Source: Mycobacterium intermedium
Lineage (GTDB): Bacteria > Actinomycetota > Actinomycetes > Mycobacteriales > Mycobacteriaceae
Length of the DNA stretch: 56,398 nt
Reading direction: 5' to 3'
Assembly (NCBI RefSeq): GCF_002086275.1
Contig: NZ_MVHT01000038.1
Coordinates: 1 to 56,398, forward strand
Shown: in pieces, positions 1 to 8,195 of the stretch
Numbering within the stretch: the stretch's first letter is position 1
Layout: each line of letters starts with the position of its first letter
Made by a program: the position numbers and the translations under genes
Notes under the pieces: generated by a model
Database searches by the model: none
Told to the model about the DNA's origin: nothing
What the model saw: the letters and a program-made list of their open reading frames with translations, nothing else

Positions 1-55
1 GCCCGCGCAAGAGCCCACCCAACAGCCCACCCGACAGCCCGGAGGTCCGTCGTGA
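1..55 (+). CDS. MceC-type protein, C-terminal end only
   Basis: Only the last 17 codons are in the window. They are rich in Pro and Gln (ending PTRQPGGPS) and are read in the frame of positions 2-55, with TGA at 53-55. Proline-rich tails are usual for MceC proteins. The stop overlaps the GTG start of the next mce gene by 4 bp (GTGA), which is the tight coupling seen inside mce operons. The assignment rests on position in the operon and tail composition, not on a visible domain. Confidence 0.6.
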   Translation, partial: PAQEPTQQPTRQPGGPS

Positions 56-1302
56 CCCGGATGTCTCAGAAGCTGCGGCGTGTCCGCTCGGTGCTGGCGA
101 CAACGCTCGCCCTGGTGTTCGTCGCGGGGGTAATTGTCGCCATGCGGACGGCGGGCGAATCCGACCGGATCGTCGTGGTCGCCTACTTCGAGAAGAGCAC
201 CGGAGTCTTTGCCGGGGACGACGTGCGCATCCGCGGTGTGCCGGTAGGCAAGATCCTCAAGATCGAACCGCAACCGCTGAGTTCCAAGGTTTCCTTCTGG
301 GTCGACGGCCGGTACAAGGTGCCCGCCGACGCCAAGGCGGCGATCCTGTCCCCGCAATTGGTGACGGGCCGGGCTATTCAGCTGACGCCGCCGTACAGCG
401 GCGGGCCGACCATGTCCGACGGCGCGGTCATCCCGCAGGACCGCACCGCGGTTCCGGTCGAGTGGGACGACCTGCGGACTCAACTGCAGCGGTTGACCGA
501 ATTGCTCAAGCCCACCCAGCCGGGTGGTGTCAGCACCTTGGGCGCGCTGGTCAACACCGCGGCCGCCAACTTGCGCGGGCAAGGTGCCACCATCCGCGAC
601 ACCGTCATCAAGCTGTCGCAAGCGGTTTCGGCGCTCGGCGATCACAGCGACGACATCTTCGCCACCGTGAAAAACCTGTCGACGTTGGTCACTGCGCTGC
701 ATGACAGCGCCGACCTGCTCGAACAGCTGAACCACAACCTGGCTGCCGTGTCGTCGCTGCTGGCCGACGATCCGAACAAGGTCGGGCGCGCCGCCGAGGA
801 CCTCAACGCCGTGGTGGCCGACGTGCAGAGTTTCGTCGCAGACAACCGCGAAACGATCGGCACCGCAACCGACAAGCTCGCCTCGATCACCAATGCACTC
901 GTCGGAAGCCTCGACGACATCAAGCAGACGCTGCACATCAGCCCGACCGTCTTGCAGAACTTCAACAACATCTACGAGCCGGCCAATGGCTCGCTCACCG
1001 GCGCGCTGGCGGGTAACAACATGGCCAACCCGCTCGCGTTCCTGTGTGGCGCGATTCAGGCCGCTTCCCGGTTGGGCGGCGAGGAGGCCGCGAAACTCTG
1101 CGTGCAGTACATGGCGCCGATTGTGAAGAACCGCCAGTACAACTTTCCGCCGTTGGGGGAGAACCTCTTCGTCGGTGCGCAGGCCCGCCCCAACGAGGTC
1201 ACGTACAGCGAAGAGTGGATGCGGCCCGATTTCGTACCGCCCATTCAAACCGACCCCGCGGCCGGGCTGGAGGGCCTGATGCTCCCGCCGGGAGGCGGCT
1301 GA
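52..1302 (+). CDS. MCE family protein, MceD position
   Basis: A mycobacterial cell entry protein, one of the six substrate-binding-type subunits of an Mce lipid/sterol importer that works with YrbE permeases and MceG ATPase. Residues about 11-31 form an N-terminal membrane anchor. The MCE beta-domain follows (about 38-115, with the GVPVGKI and QLVTGRAIQL segments), then a long helical region and a short proline/glycine tail. The segment CGAIQAASRLG...LCVQYMAP is typical of the D subunit of mce1/mce2-type operons. GTG at 52 is chosen because GGAGG lies six bases upstream; ATG at 61 is the alternative. Its stop overlaps the next start (TGATG). Which mce operon this is cannot be told from the half that is visible. 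Confidence 0.9.
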   Translation: MTRMSQKLRRVRSVLATTLALVFVAGVIVAMRTAGESDRIVVVAYFEKSTGVFAGDDVRIRGVPVGKILKIEPQPLSSKVSFWVDGRYKVPADAKAAILSPQLVTGRAIQLTPPYSGGPTMSDGAVIPQDRTAVPVEWDDLRTQLQRLTELLKPTQPGGVSTLGALVNTAAANLRGQGATIRDTVIKLSQAVSALGDHSDDIFATVKNLSTLVTALHDSADLLEQLNHNLAAVSSLLADDPNKVGRAAEDLNAVVADVQSFVADNRETIGTATDKLASITNALVGSLDDIKQTLHISPTVLQNFNNIYEPANGSLTGALAGNNMANPLAFLCGAIQAASRLGGEEAAKLCVQYMAPIVKNRQYNFPPLGENLFVGAQARPNEVTYSEEWMRPDFVPPIQTDPAAGLEGLMLPPGGG

Positions 1303-2459
1303 TGAGCATTCCGTGGCGCCGCGCGGCAGCGGGCCTGCTACTCGTCGTGGTGGTGTCCGCAACATCCAGTTGTGGCTGGCGCGGCCTGAATTCACTGTCG
1401 CTGCCCGGCACCGAGGGTAATGGCCCGGGATCCTACGTGATTCAGGCTCAGATGCCGGACGTCAACAACATTCAGCAGAATTCACGAGTCCGGTACGCCG
1501 ACGTGACGGTGGGCCATGTGACGAAGATCGAACGTCAGGGCTGGCATGCGCTGGTGAGCATGCGACTCAACGGCGACGTCGATCTGCCCGCCAACGCGAC
1601 GGCCAAGATCGGCACGACGAGTCTGCTGGGTTCGTACCACATCGAGCTGGGGTTGCCCCCCAAAGGCGAAGAGCCACAGGGGAAGCTGCGTGGCGGCTCG
1701 GTCATTCCGCTGTCCCGCGGGGGGGCCTACCCGAGCACCGAGCAGACCTTGGCGGCGCTGTCGTTGGTACTCAACGGCGGCGGACTGGGCCAGATACAGG
1801 ACATCACCGAGGCGTTGAGCACCGCGTTCCGCGGTCGGGAGCAGGACCTGCGCAGCCTGATCGGGCAACTGGACACATTCACCGCATACCTCAACGACCA
1901 GTCTGGAGACATCATCGCGGCCGCGGACAGCCTGAACCGATTGGTCGGCAAGTTCGCCGCGCAGCAGCCGGTCCTGGACCAGGCCCTCGCGACCATCCCG
2001 GATGCGCTCGGGGTGCTCAACGACGAGCGGGACAAGCTGGTCGAAGCGGCGGATCAGTTGAGCAAATTCAGTGCGCTGACCGTGGATTCGGTCAACAAGA
2101 GCAAGACGAACCTGGTCCGGGAGTTGACCCAACTCGGTCCGGTGCTGGACTCGCTCGCCAACGCCGGGCCCGCCATGACCCGGGCGTTGTCGCTGTTGCT
2201 CACGTTCCCTTTCCCGAACGAGACGTTCCAGAACTTCCAGCGCGGCGAGTACGCCAACCTGACCGCGATCGTCGATCTCACGCTCAGCCGCATCGACCAG
2301 GGTCTGTTTACCGGCACTCGGTGGGAATGCCATCTCACCCAGCTCGAGCTGCAGTGGGGACGCACCATCGGGCAGTTCCCCAGCCCCTGCACAGGCGGCT
2401 ATCGAGGCACACCCGGCAATCCGTTGACCGCCCCCTACCACTTTGACCAGGGACCCTGA
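1302..2459 (+). CDS. Mce lipoprotein, MceE (LprK-like) position
   Basis: This 385-residue MCE protein has a lipoprotein signal: a basic start (MSIPWRRAAA), a hydrophobic stretch and a cysteine at residue 24 (ATSSC), so it is probably lipid-anchored as MceE subunits are. The MCE domain runs over about 50-130 (VRYADVTVGHVTKI; TSLLGSYHIEL), followed by the helical domain and the C-terminal W-C-H...C region. ATG at 1302 overlaps the preceding stop, which fixes the start well; the frame is open much further upstream but those bases code for mceD. The stop overlaps the mceF start in the same TGATG way. Confidence 0.92.
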   Translation: MSIPWRRAAAGLLLVVVVSATSSCGWRGLNSLSLPGTEGNGPGSYVIQAQMPDVNNIQQNSRVRYADVTVGHVTKIERQGWHALVSMRLNGDVDLPANATAKIGTTSLLGSYHIELGLPPKGEEPQGKLRGGSVIPLSRGGAYPSTEQTLAALSLVLNGGGLGQIQDITEALSTAFRGREQDLRSLIGQLDTFTAYLNDQSGDIIAAADSLNRLVGKFAAQQPVLDQALATIPDALGVLNDERDKLVEAADQLSKFSALTVDSVNKSKTNLVRELTQLGPVLDSLANAGPAMTRALSLLLTFPFPNETFQNFQRGEYANLTAIVDLTLSRIDQGLFTGTRWECHLTQLELQWGRTIGQFPSPCTGGYRGTPGNPLTAPYHFDQGP

Positions 2460-3886
2460 TGCTGCACCTACCGCGTCGAGTCAGGCTGCAGCTGGCCGTC
2501 TTCACCGTCATCGCCGTTGGCGTGCTGGCGGTCACCTTCCTGCACTTCGTCAAGCTGCCCGCCATGCTGTTCGGCGTCGGCCGATACACCGTGACGGTGG
2601 AGTTGCCGGAAAGCGGTGGGCTCTATGACACCAGCAACGTCACCTACCGAGGCTTCGAAGTGGGTCGGGTGGATTCGGTGCGGCTCAGCCAAACCGGCGT
2701 CGAGGCGGTCCTTTCGCTCAAGTCCGGCATCGACATCCCGTCGGACCTCAAGGCCGAGGTGCACAGTCAGACGGCAATCGGGGAAACGTACATAGAGCTC
2801 TTGCCTCGCAACGCCACATCGCCACCCCTGAAGGACGGCGACAAGATCAGGGTCGCCGACACATCGGTTCCGCCGGACATCAACGAGCTGCTCAGCGCTG
2901 CCAACACGGCGCTGGAAGCGATTCCCCACGACAACCTGCAGACCGTGGTGGACGAGTCCTACACTGCGGTGGGCGGACTCGGCCCGGAGCTTTCCCGACT
3001 GATCACGGGTACCTCCACCCTGGCCATCGACGCGCGGAAGAACCTCGACCCATTGGTGTCGCTGATCGACCACGCGCCGGCGGTACTCGATACGCAGAAT
3101 CACAGCTCGGATGCGATCACCGCGTGGGCGGCGCAACTGGCCGCCGTGACCAGGGAGCTGCAAACTCACGACGACGCCGTCGCCGGTGTCATCGTCAACG
3201 GTCCGCCGGCGCTGGCCGAGACGACCCAACTGGTCGAGCGACTGCAACCCACCCTGCCGGTCCTACTGGCCAACCTGGTCAGCGTCGGGCAGGTCGCCCT
3301 CACCTACCAGAACGACATCGAGCAAATACTCGTGGTGTTTCCGATGGCCGTCGCAGCCGACCAGGCGGGCGTCGTGGCCAACCTGAACACCAAGCAGCCA
3401 TATCGGGGTCAGTACCTGAGCTTCAACCTGAATCTCAACTTGCCGCCGCCCTGCACCACCGGATTCCTGCCGGCACAACAGCAGCGAGGGGCCACGTTCG
3501 AGGACTCTCCGGCTCGCCCACCCGGTGATCTGTATTGCCGGGTACCGCAGGACTCGATGCTGAATGTTCGTGGCGCACGCAATATTCCATGCGAAACGGT
3601 GCCCGGCAAGCGGGCGCCCACCGTGAAGTTGTGCGAGAGCAGTGAAAATTTTGTGCCGCTCAACGATGGCTTCACTTGGAAGGGCGATCCCAACGCCACC
3701 CTGTCGGGCCAGGATGTCCCGCAACTGCCGCCCGGGTCACCGCCGCCCATCGCGGCCGCGCCGTACGACCCCGCCACCGGCACCTATGTCGGACCCGACG
3801 GCCAACGCTATACCCGGGCCGACCTGGCCCAAGCCGCCCCGAAGGACAAGACATGGCAAACGATGCTGCTGCCTCCGGGCAGCTGA
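2459..3886 (+). CDS. MCE family protein, MceF position
   Basis: The last MCE subunit of the operon, 475 residues. It has an N-terminal membrane segment (about 9-29), the MCE domain (about 40-125; VTYRGFEVGRVDSV, AIGETYIELLP), the helical region and a Pro-rich C-terminus. The tail motif TYVGPDGQRYTRADLA followed by W-x-x-M-L is characteristic of MceF. ATG at 2459 overlaps the mceE stop. As in other mce operons, genes for small exported accessory proteins follow. Confidence 0.92.
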   Translation: MLHLPRRVRLQLAVFTVIAVGVLAVTFLHFVKLPAMLFGVGRYTVTVELPESGGLYDTSNVTYRGFEVGRVDSVRLSQTGVEAVLSLKSGIDIPSDLKAEVHSQTAIGETYIELLPRNATSPPLKDGDKIRVADTSVPPDINELLSAANTALEAIPHDNLQTVVDESYTAVGGLGPELSRLITGTSTLAIDARKNLDPLVSLIDHAPAVLDTQNHSSDAITAWAAQLAAVTRELQTHDDAVAGVIVNGPPALAETTQLVERLQPTLPVLLANLVSVGQVALTYQNDIEQILVVFPMAVAADQAGVVANLNTKQPYRGQYLSFNLNLNLPPPCTTGFLPAQQQRGATFEDSPARPPGDLYCRVPQDSMLNVRGARNIPCETVPGKRAPTVKLCESSENFVPLNDGFTWKGDPNATLSGQDVPQLPPGSPPPIAAAPYDPATGTYVGPDGQRYTRADLAQAAPKDKTWQTMLLPPGS

Positions 3887-3915
3887 CCAACCCGCCGCCC
3901 CGGTATGAGGCAACA

Positions 3916-4263
3916 ATGATGCAGCGCAGGATGACTCACACGGCAATGGCAGCCGCGCTGCTAATTGGCGTCGCGCCGATGACGGCCATGCCGCGTGCCG
4001 GCGCCGACGTGGTGGCCTACCTGGTCAATGTCACAATGCGTCCCGGCTATAACTTCGCCAATGCCGATGCCGCCCTGGCGTACGGACATAGCCTCTGCGA
4101 CAGGCTGTCTCAGGGCCGCACCTATGCACAGCTGATCGGCGACATCAAGGCAGACTTCAACACCACCGACGACTATCAGGCCTCCTATCTGCTCAGCCAA
4201 GCCGTCAACGAGCTATGCCCGGCGCTGATCTGGCAACTGCGAAACTCCGCCGCCCGGCGATAG
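3916..4263 (+). CDS. DUF732-type exported small protein
   Basis: A 115-residue protein with an N-terminal signal sequence (hydrophobic about 9-29, cleavage likely near AGA-D), then a small helical domain with two cysteines (61 and 101) that fit the DUF732 pattern (AxxYGxxLCDxLxxG ... LSQAVNELCP). The function of this mycobacterial family is not known. It starts 29 bases after mceF, so it is probably co-transcribed as an mce-associated exported protein. ATG at 3916 is chosen for ATGAGG upstream; ATG at 3919 and a longer form from ATG 3853, overlapping mceF, are possible. Confidence 0.75.
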   Translation: MMQRRMTHTAMAAALLIGVAPMTAMPRAGADVVAYLVNVTMRPGYNFANADAALAYGHSLCDRLSQGRTYAQLIGDIKADFNTTDDYQASYLLSQAVNELCPALIWQLRNSAARR

Positions 4264-4276
4264 AAGGGAGACCGCT

Positions 4277-4903
4277 ATGCATCCTCGAGGGCTGGCCCTG
4301 TCTGCGTTGCTCGCCACGAGCACCACGGGGGCCACAGTGGGGCTCGCCGCTCCCGCCGCGCAGGCCGACAACAAGCGACTCAACGACGGAGTCGTCGCCA
4401 ATGTCTTCACCATTCAGCATCAGGCCGGCTGCACCAACGACATCAAGATCAACCCGCAGCTACAACTGGCCGCGCAATGGCACGCCGTTGACATACTCAA
4501 CCACCGGAACCTGGACGGGGACACAGGTTCTGACGGGTCAACACCGCAAGACCGCGCCAATGCCGCCGGGTTCCGCGGGAACGTGGCTCAGACCGTGGCG
4601 ATCAATCCCGCCATGGCAATCAGCGGGATCGAGGTACTCAACCAGTGGTATTACAACCCCGGCTACATGTCGATCATGTCCAACTGCGCCAACAATCAAA
4701 TCGGGGTGTGGTCGGAAAACAGCGTGGACCGCACCGTCGTGGTGGCCGTTTATGGTCAATCCGACCGCCCGGCCCCACAGGGGAACGTGCCGATCGATCC
4801 CAGCCCCCACTACGACGCCAGTGATGAGGTCGAATATGCCGTGGACTGGTTCCCGTGGATCCTGCGTGGCGTTTATCCACCACCGGGCATCCCACCGCAG
4901 TGA
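4277..4903 (+). CDS. secreted CAP (SCP/PR-1) domain protein
   Basis: A 208-residue protein with a cleavable signal peptide (about 1-30, ending AAQA-D) followed by a CAP domain: the helix with QWHAVDIL, then HRNLDGDTG, NVAQTVAI and ISGIEVLNQWYYN, and two cysteines that could pair. The canonical GENI segment reads NVAQ, so the usual CAP Glu is missing; this divergence suggests a binding rather than a catalytic role, which is inference. AAGGGAG precedes ATG 4277. It lies 13 bases after the DUF732 gene and ends the mce-linked cluster, overlapping the convergent flavoenzyme gene by 31 bp. Confidence 0.85.
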   Translation: MHPRGLALSALLATSTTGATVGLAAPAAQADNKRLNDGVVANVFTIQHQAGCTNDIKINPQLQLAAQWHAVDILNHRNLDGDTGSDGSTPQDRANAAGFRGNVAQTVAINPAMAISGIEVLNQWYYNPGYMSIMSNCANNQIGVWSENSVDRTVVVAVYGQSDRPAPQGNVPIDPSPHYDASDEVEYAVDWFPWILRGVYPPPGIPPQ

Positions 4904-5847
4904 AAGCGGGACAGCGTGGCGCCGAGGACTTCGCGGCACCCGGCCCACATCTGCTGAATGATGTCGGCGGCCGGCGGCAGGTCTTCGATGCGGCCGGCCA
5001 CCTGACCGGTGTTCGCGACGCTGGCGTCCATGTCGCCGTCGAAATAGAGCCGCTGCACACGCTGCAAGGCCGCGCCGCCTTCTTCGACAGACGCTGACGC
5101 GTCGAGCTTGTCGGCGGCGGGCGTTCGGATCACCCGCATCATTCGCTTGCCGTCGAGCGGAAGCATGACGGTGGAGGTCTCGTCGGCGCGCACGACCGCC
5201 TGCTTAAGGTTCCCGTGTACCGGCGAGTCCGCCGAGGCGAGCAGCCGGGTGCCCAGCTGGACGCCTTCCGCGCCCAGCACCAACGCGGCCGCCATGGACC
5301 GGGCATCACAGATCCCGCCGGCGGACACGACCGGAACGTCGACGTGGGCCGCCACCAGCGGCAGCAGCACCATGGTCGAGGCGCCGAACCGGTTCTTGAA
5401 TCCGCCTCCTTCGACGCCCTCGACCACCAGGCCATCCACTCCAGCGTCGACGGCCTTTTTGGCTGCGGCCAGGGTTCCCACCACATGGAATACCGTGATG
5501 CCCGCGTCGTGCAGCCGCGCGGTGAACAGTGCGGGATCCCCCGCCGAGGTGGTGACGAAACGAATCCCGTTGGCCACCAACAGGTCTATGACTGCTGGGT
5601 CGCGGTTGAACAGCAGCGCGATGTTGGCACCGACGGGCCGGTCGGTGAGGTCGCGCACTCGTTGCAGATCGGCCCGTCCCTGCGGCGAGGTGGTCTCGAT
5701 GATGCCCAGTGCGCCGGCGTTCGATACCGCCGCGGCCAATTGCGCTCCGGCGATGTAGGTCATTGGCGCCTGGATGATGGGGATGTCTGTCCCCGCGAGT
5801 TGGCAGACCCGGTTGGGTGCCGTCTGGGCGGTCTGGTCAATCGCCAT
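4873..5847 (-). CDS. nitronate monooxygenase / NPD-type flavin oxidoreductase
   Basis: A TIM-barrel FMN enzyme of the 2-nitropropane dioxygenase/nitronate monooxygenase superfamily, 324 residues. Family segments are visible: PIIQAPMTYIAGAQLAAAVSNAGALGII near the N-terminus, FVTTSAGDP, then VSAGGICDAR and GAEGVQLGTRLLAS for phosphate binding. In true nitronate monooxygenases the barrel carries GGHxG with a catalytic His; here the same position reads GGGFKN, so the substrate may differ and 'enoyl reductase-like flavoprotein' is an alternative. ATG at 5847 has GGGAGC upstream. The gene begins inside the end of the NYN nuclease gene (11 bp overlap), so the two are coupled. Confidence 0.85.
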   Translation of the reverse strand: MAIDQTAQTAPNRVCQLAGTDIPIIQAPMTYIAGAQLAAAVSNAGALGIIETTSPQGRADLQRVRDLTDRPVGANIALLFNRDPAVIDLLVANGIRFVTTSAGDPALFTARLHDAGITVFHVVGTLAAAKKAVDAGVDGLVVEGVEGGGFKNRFGASTMVLLPLVAAHVDVPVVSAGGICDARSMAAALVLGAEGVQLGTRLLASADSPVHGNLKQAVVRADETSTVMLPLDGKRMMRVIRTPAADKLDASASVEEGGAALQRVQRLYFDGDMDASVANTGQVAGRIEDLPPAADIIQQMWAGCREVLGATLSRFHCGGMPGGG

Positions 5848-6262
5848 CGGTTGCTCCCGCGGTGGTGTCGGGCTGATCGATGAGGTTGCGGAAGCGCTCC
5901 GCGCGGTAGACGGATGCACCCATGCCGCGCACTCGGTCGGACAGTGCCTTGTCCGACGTGACGACTCGAATGTCGGGTTCTGCCTCCTCGTCTACCAGTC
6001 GCCGCACCAGGCGGACGATCTCATCGTCGGCCGAGTTGGCGGCGGCTTTGGGCGCGTGGGCGATCTCGATCACGGACGAGCGGATTGCCTTCGACGGCGG
6101 CCGTTCCAGCACGACGGTGACCTGCTGCGGGTCGCCTTCGGCCGATGCCCAATGATCGAGTCGTTCGACCAGATCGACCATCGCGCCGTGGCGGTCCTTC
6201 CACCATCCGTCTGGACGGCTGCCAATGACGTTCATGGCGTCAACAATCCACCGCACACTCAC
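5837..6262 (-). CDS. NYN (YacP/PIN-like) RNase-type protein
   Basis: A 141-residue protein of the NYN/PIN-like nuclease fold. The first strand reads WIVDAMNVIGSRPDGWW (first acidic residue plus the Asn typical of the DGxNVI motif). A middle acidic cluster ANSADDEIVRLV and the C-terminal VVTSDKALSDRVRGMGA supply the remaining acidic metal ligands expected of this family. Family members are thought to cleave structured RNA. It is translationally coupled to the downstream flavoenzyme; no functional link between the two is evident. Confidence 0.8.
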   Translation of the reverse strand: MSVRWIVDAMNVIGSRPDGWWKDRHGAMVDLVERLDHWASAEGDPQQVTVVLERPPSKAIRSSVIEIAHAPKAAANSADDEIVRLVRRLVDEEAEPDIRVVTSDKALSDRVRGMGASVYRAERFRNLIDQPDTTAGATDGD

Positions 6263-6301
6263 TCCTTCACGGGGCTCCAGCCCAAGCGTAGGAGACGAGG
6301 G

Positions 6302-6862
6302 TCAGGTTGTGCCCTGGAAGAACAGGCCCGAGATGTTGTTGCCGACGTTGGCGATCCCGGAGACGAAGCTGTGCAGCGCGAGATCCAGCACACCGGTGTT
6401 GGCGAATCCCGATATACCGCTGCCGAAGTTGTTGAAACCGGAAATTAGGCTTCCGTAGTTCTGGTAGCCCGAGCCGCCGAGCAGGCCGGGAGCGTTCTTG
6501 TTGAACCAACCGGACAGACCAGCACCGCTGTTGGCGTAGCCGGAATTGCCGCCGGTGCCGCTGTTGAAGAAACCCGACGACGGCGTAGTGCTGGTATTGA
6601 AGAAGCCGGGCGCTGGGGGAACATCGAATTCCGCAATGATCGTGCCGGGCAGGTGGATGCTCGGGATGGAAAGTGGCGGTGTACTGAAGGCCCCCAGCCC
6701 AATTGGCCCGAGGGTGAACGACGGAATCGTGATCTCGGGGGTGGTGATCTGAGGCAGGGCGAATCCTGCGAGCTTGACCGGGCCGATGGTGAGCGGTGGA
6801 GTGGTGATCTCCGGGATTGACACCGACGGCAACGTGAACTGCCCCAACCCAACCGACGGCAT
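6302..6862 (-). CDS. orphan PPE-MPTR-like repeat protein lacking the PPE domain
   Basis: A 186-residue protein made only of sequence types found in the distal part of PPE-MPTR proteins. A first part has repeats of the form xIxxPxITIPxxxLGPI, and a second part has N-x-G pentapeptide-like repeats (FFNSGTGGNSGYANSG, FNNFGSG, FANTG). No PPE N-terminal domain occurs upstream. ATG at 6862 has GGAAGGG eight bases before it, so it may be a genuine short gene; an in-frame start at 6919 exists without such a site. It could equally be the stranded 3' end of a deleted PPE gene. Function unknown. Confidence 0.55.
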   Translation of the reverse strand: MPSVGLGQFTLPSVSIPEITTPPLTIGPVKLAGFALPQITTPEITIPSFTLGPIGLGAFSTPPLSIPSIHLPGTIIAEFDVPPAPGFFNTSTTPSSGFFNSGTGGNSGYANSGAGLSGWFNKNAPGLLGGSGYQNYGSLISGFNNFGSGISGFANTGVLDLALHSFVSGIANVGNNISGLFFQGTT

Positions 6863-7286
6863 GTGCGATGCCCTTCCGACCCGTTTCGGTGAGCATCTCG
6901 TTGGTGTGTCAGCGCACAACCGAAAATTGACTCCTGCGTAGATAACAGGCCCGAATGTTTCGAACTGTGATAATTATTGAGATTGATGTAAAAAAGCTGT
7001 ACACGGCAATTCCAGGAGGTCTTGCAGCTCCTGGAAGTCAAGCGGGTACGGCTTGCTGGATGCCGAGATCTGTAGCTGGGTAACCCCTTTCGAGCACTAC
7101 GAATGACCGGTCAATTTGGCGCTTCGTGCATGAATTCATCGCGCACGAGTTGCAACGAATTGCAATTAATCACGGTCGACAAATAAACGGCAAATAGTGC
7201 TATCCCATCCTGTGGGGCCACTGACCGCGGGGCCGTACCACGCGGGCGACGAAAACAAGCAGAAGCACACGGCATACCATCGGCCG
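6863..7286. other. intergenic region without a visible gene
   Basis: This stretch of about 420 bases is clearly AT-richer than its surroundings. It separates divergent genes and so should hold both promoters. The only distinct structure is the hairpin listed at 7010-7036. I see no coding sequence, tRNA or IS end. Confidence 0.6.
7010..7036. other. perfect 9-bp inverted repeat (hairpin or operator)
   Basis: TTCCAGGAG and CTCCTGGAA are perfect complements separated by nine bases. The element sits inside a divergent intergenic region, about 150 bases upstream of the MPTR-like gene and 250 bases upstream of the epimerase gene, so an operator or 5' UTR hairpin is more likely than a terminator. 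There is no T-run. Confidence 0.45.
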
Positions 7287-8195
7287 ATGCGTGAGTCGAG
7301 GATCCTGATCACCGGCGCGACGGGACAGGTCGCCGCTCCCATCGCCAAAGCGTTGGCAGCCGACAACGAAGTTTGGGGCATCGCCCGCTTCACCAGCCCC
7401 GAAGCCCGGGCGGATCTCGAAAGCGCTGGCGTGCGGTGCGAAGCGGTCAACTTGGCCGCCGGTGACTTCACCGCGCTGCCGTCCGACTTCGACTACGTGC
7501 TCAACCTCGCGGTGGCCAAGAGCGGCAGGTGGGACAAGGACCTCGGCGCGAATGCGGAGTCTGTCGGCCTGCTCATGTCGCACTGCCGTGGCGTAAAGGC
7601 GTTCCTGCACTGCTCATCTGCGGCCGTCTACGATCCGCCGGACGACGAGCTGCGCACCGAGCGCGCCGCGTTGGGCGACAACCACAAGTTCCTGTTCCCA
7701 ACCTATTCCATCTCCAAGATCGCGGGGGAGACCGTGGCCCGGACGATGGCCCGGGTCCTCGGCGTCCCGACCACCATCGCCCGTCTCAACGTCCCCTACG
7801 GCGACAACGGCGGGTGGCCGTACTTCCACATGGAGATGATGTTGGGCGGCATCCCGATCCCTGTCCCGCCCGGCGGACCCGCCCGCTACAACCCGATCCA
7901 CGAGGACGACATCATCGCCTCCCTCCCGAAGTTGTTGGAGGCGGCGTCGGTTCCGGCGACCACCATCAACTGGGCCGGGGACCAAATTGTCAGCATCCAG
8001 GAATGGTGCGCCTATATCGGCACGCTGATCGGGCACGTGCCGGTTTTCGACGAAAGTGAGCAGGCCCTGCGCGGCAATCCGGTCGATGTGACACGACTAC
8101 ACCAAATCGTCGGTCCCACAACCACTGTCGACTGGCGGGACGGGATCCGCCGGATGGTGGCCAAGTTCCATCCCGAGTTGGTGCGTCAGAGATAG
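7287..8195 (+). CDS. NAD-dependent epimerase/dehydratase family protein
   Basis: An extended SDR of 302 residues. The N-terminal Rossmann motif is TGATGQVA (about 9-16) and the active-site pair is YSISK, preceded by CSSAAVY, which supplies the Ser. The C-terminal half has the substrate-domain pattern INWAGDQIVSIQEW. It probably acts on an NDP-sugar or other small alcohol/ketone, but the substrate cannot be read from sequence. ATG 7287 is the first codon fitting the Rossmann start. The 3' end overlaps the convergent hydrolase by 10 bp. Confidence 0.85.
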   Translation: MRESRILITGATGQVAAPIAKALAADNEVWGIARFTSPEARADLESAGVRCEAVNLAAGDFTALPSDFDYVLNLAVAKSGRWDKDLGANAESVGLLMSHCRGVKAFLHCSSAAVYDPPDDELRTERAALGDNHKFLFPTYSISKIAGETVARTMARVLGVPTTIARLNVPYGDNGGWPYFHMEMMLGGIPIPVPPGGPARYNPIHEDDIIASLPKLLEAASVPATTINWAGDQIVSIQEWCAYIGTLIGHVPVFDESEQALRGNPVDVTRLHQIVGPTTTVDWRDGIRRMVAKFHPELVRQR

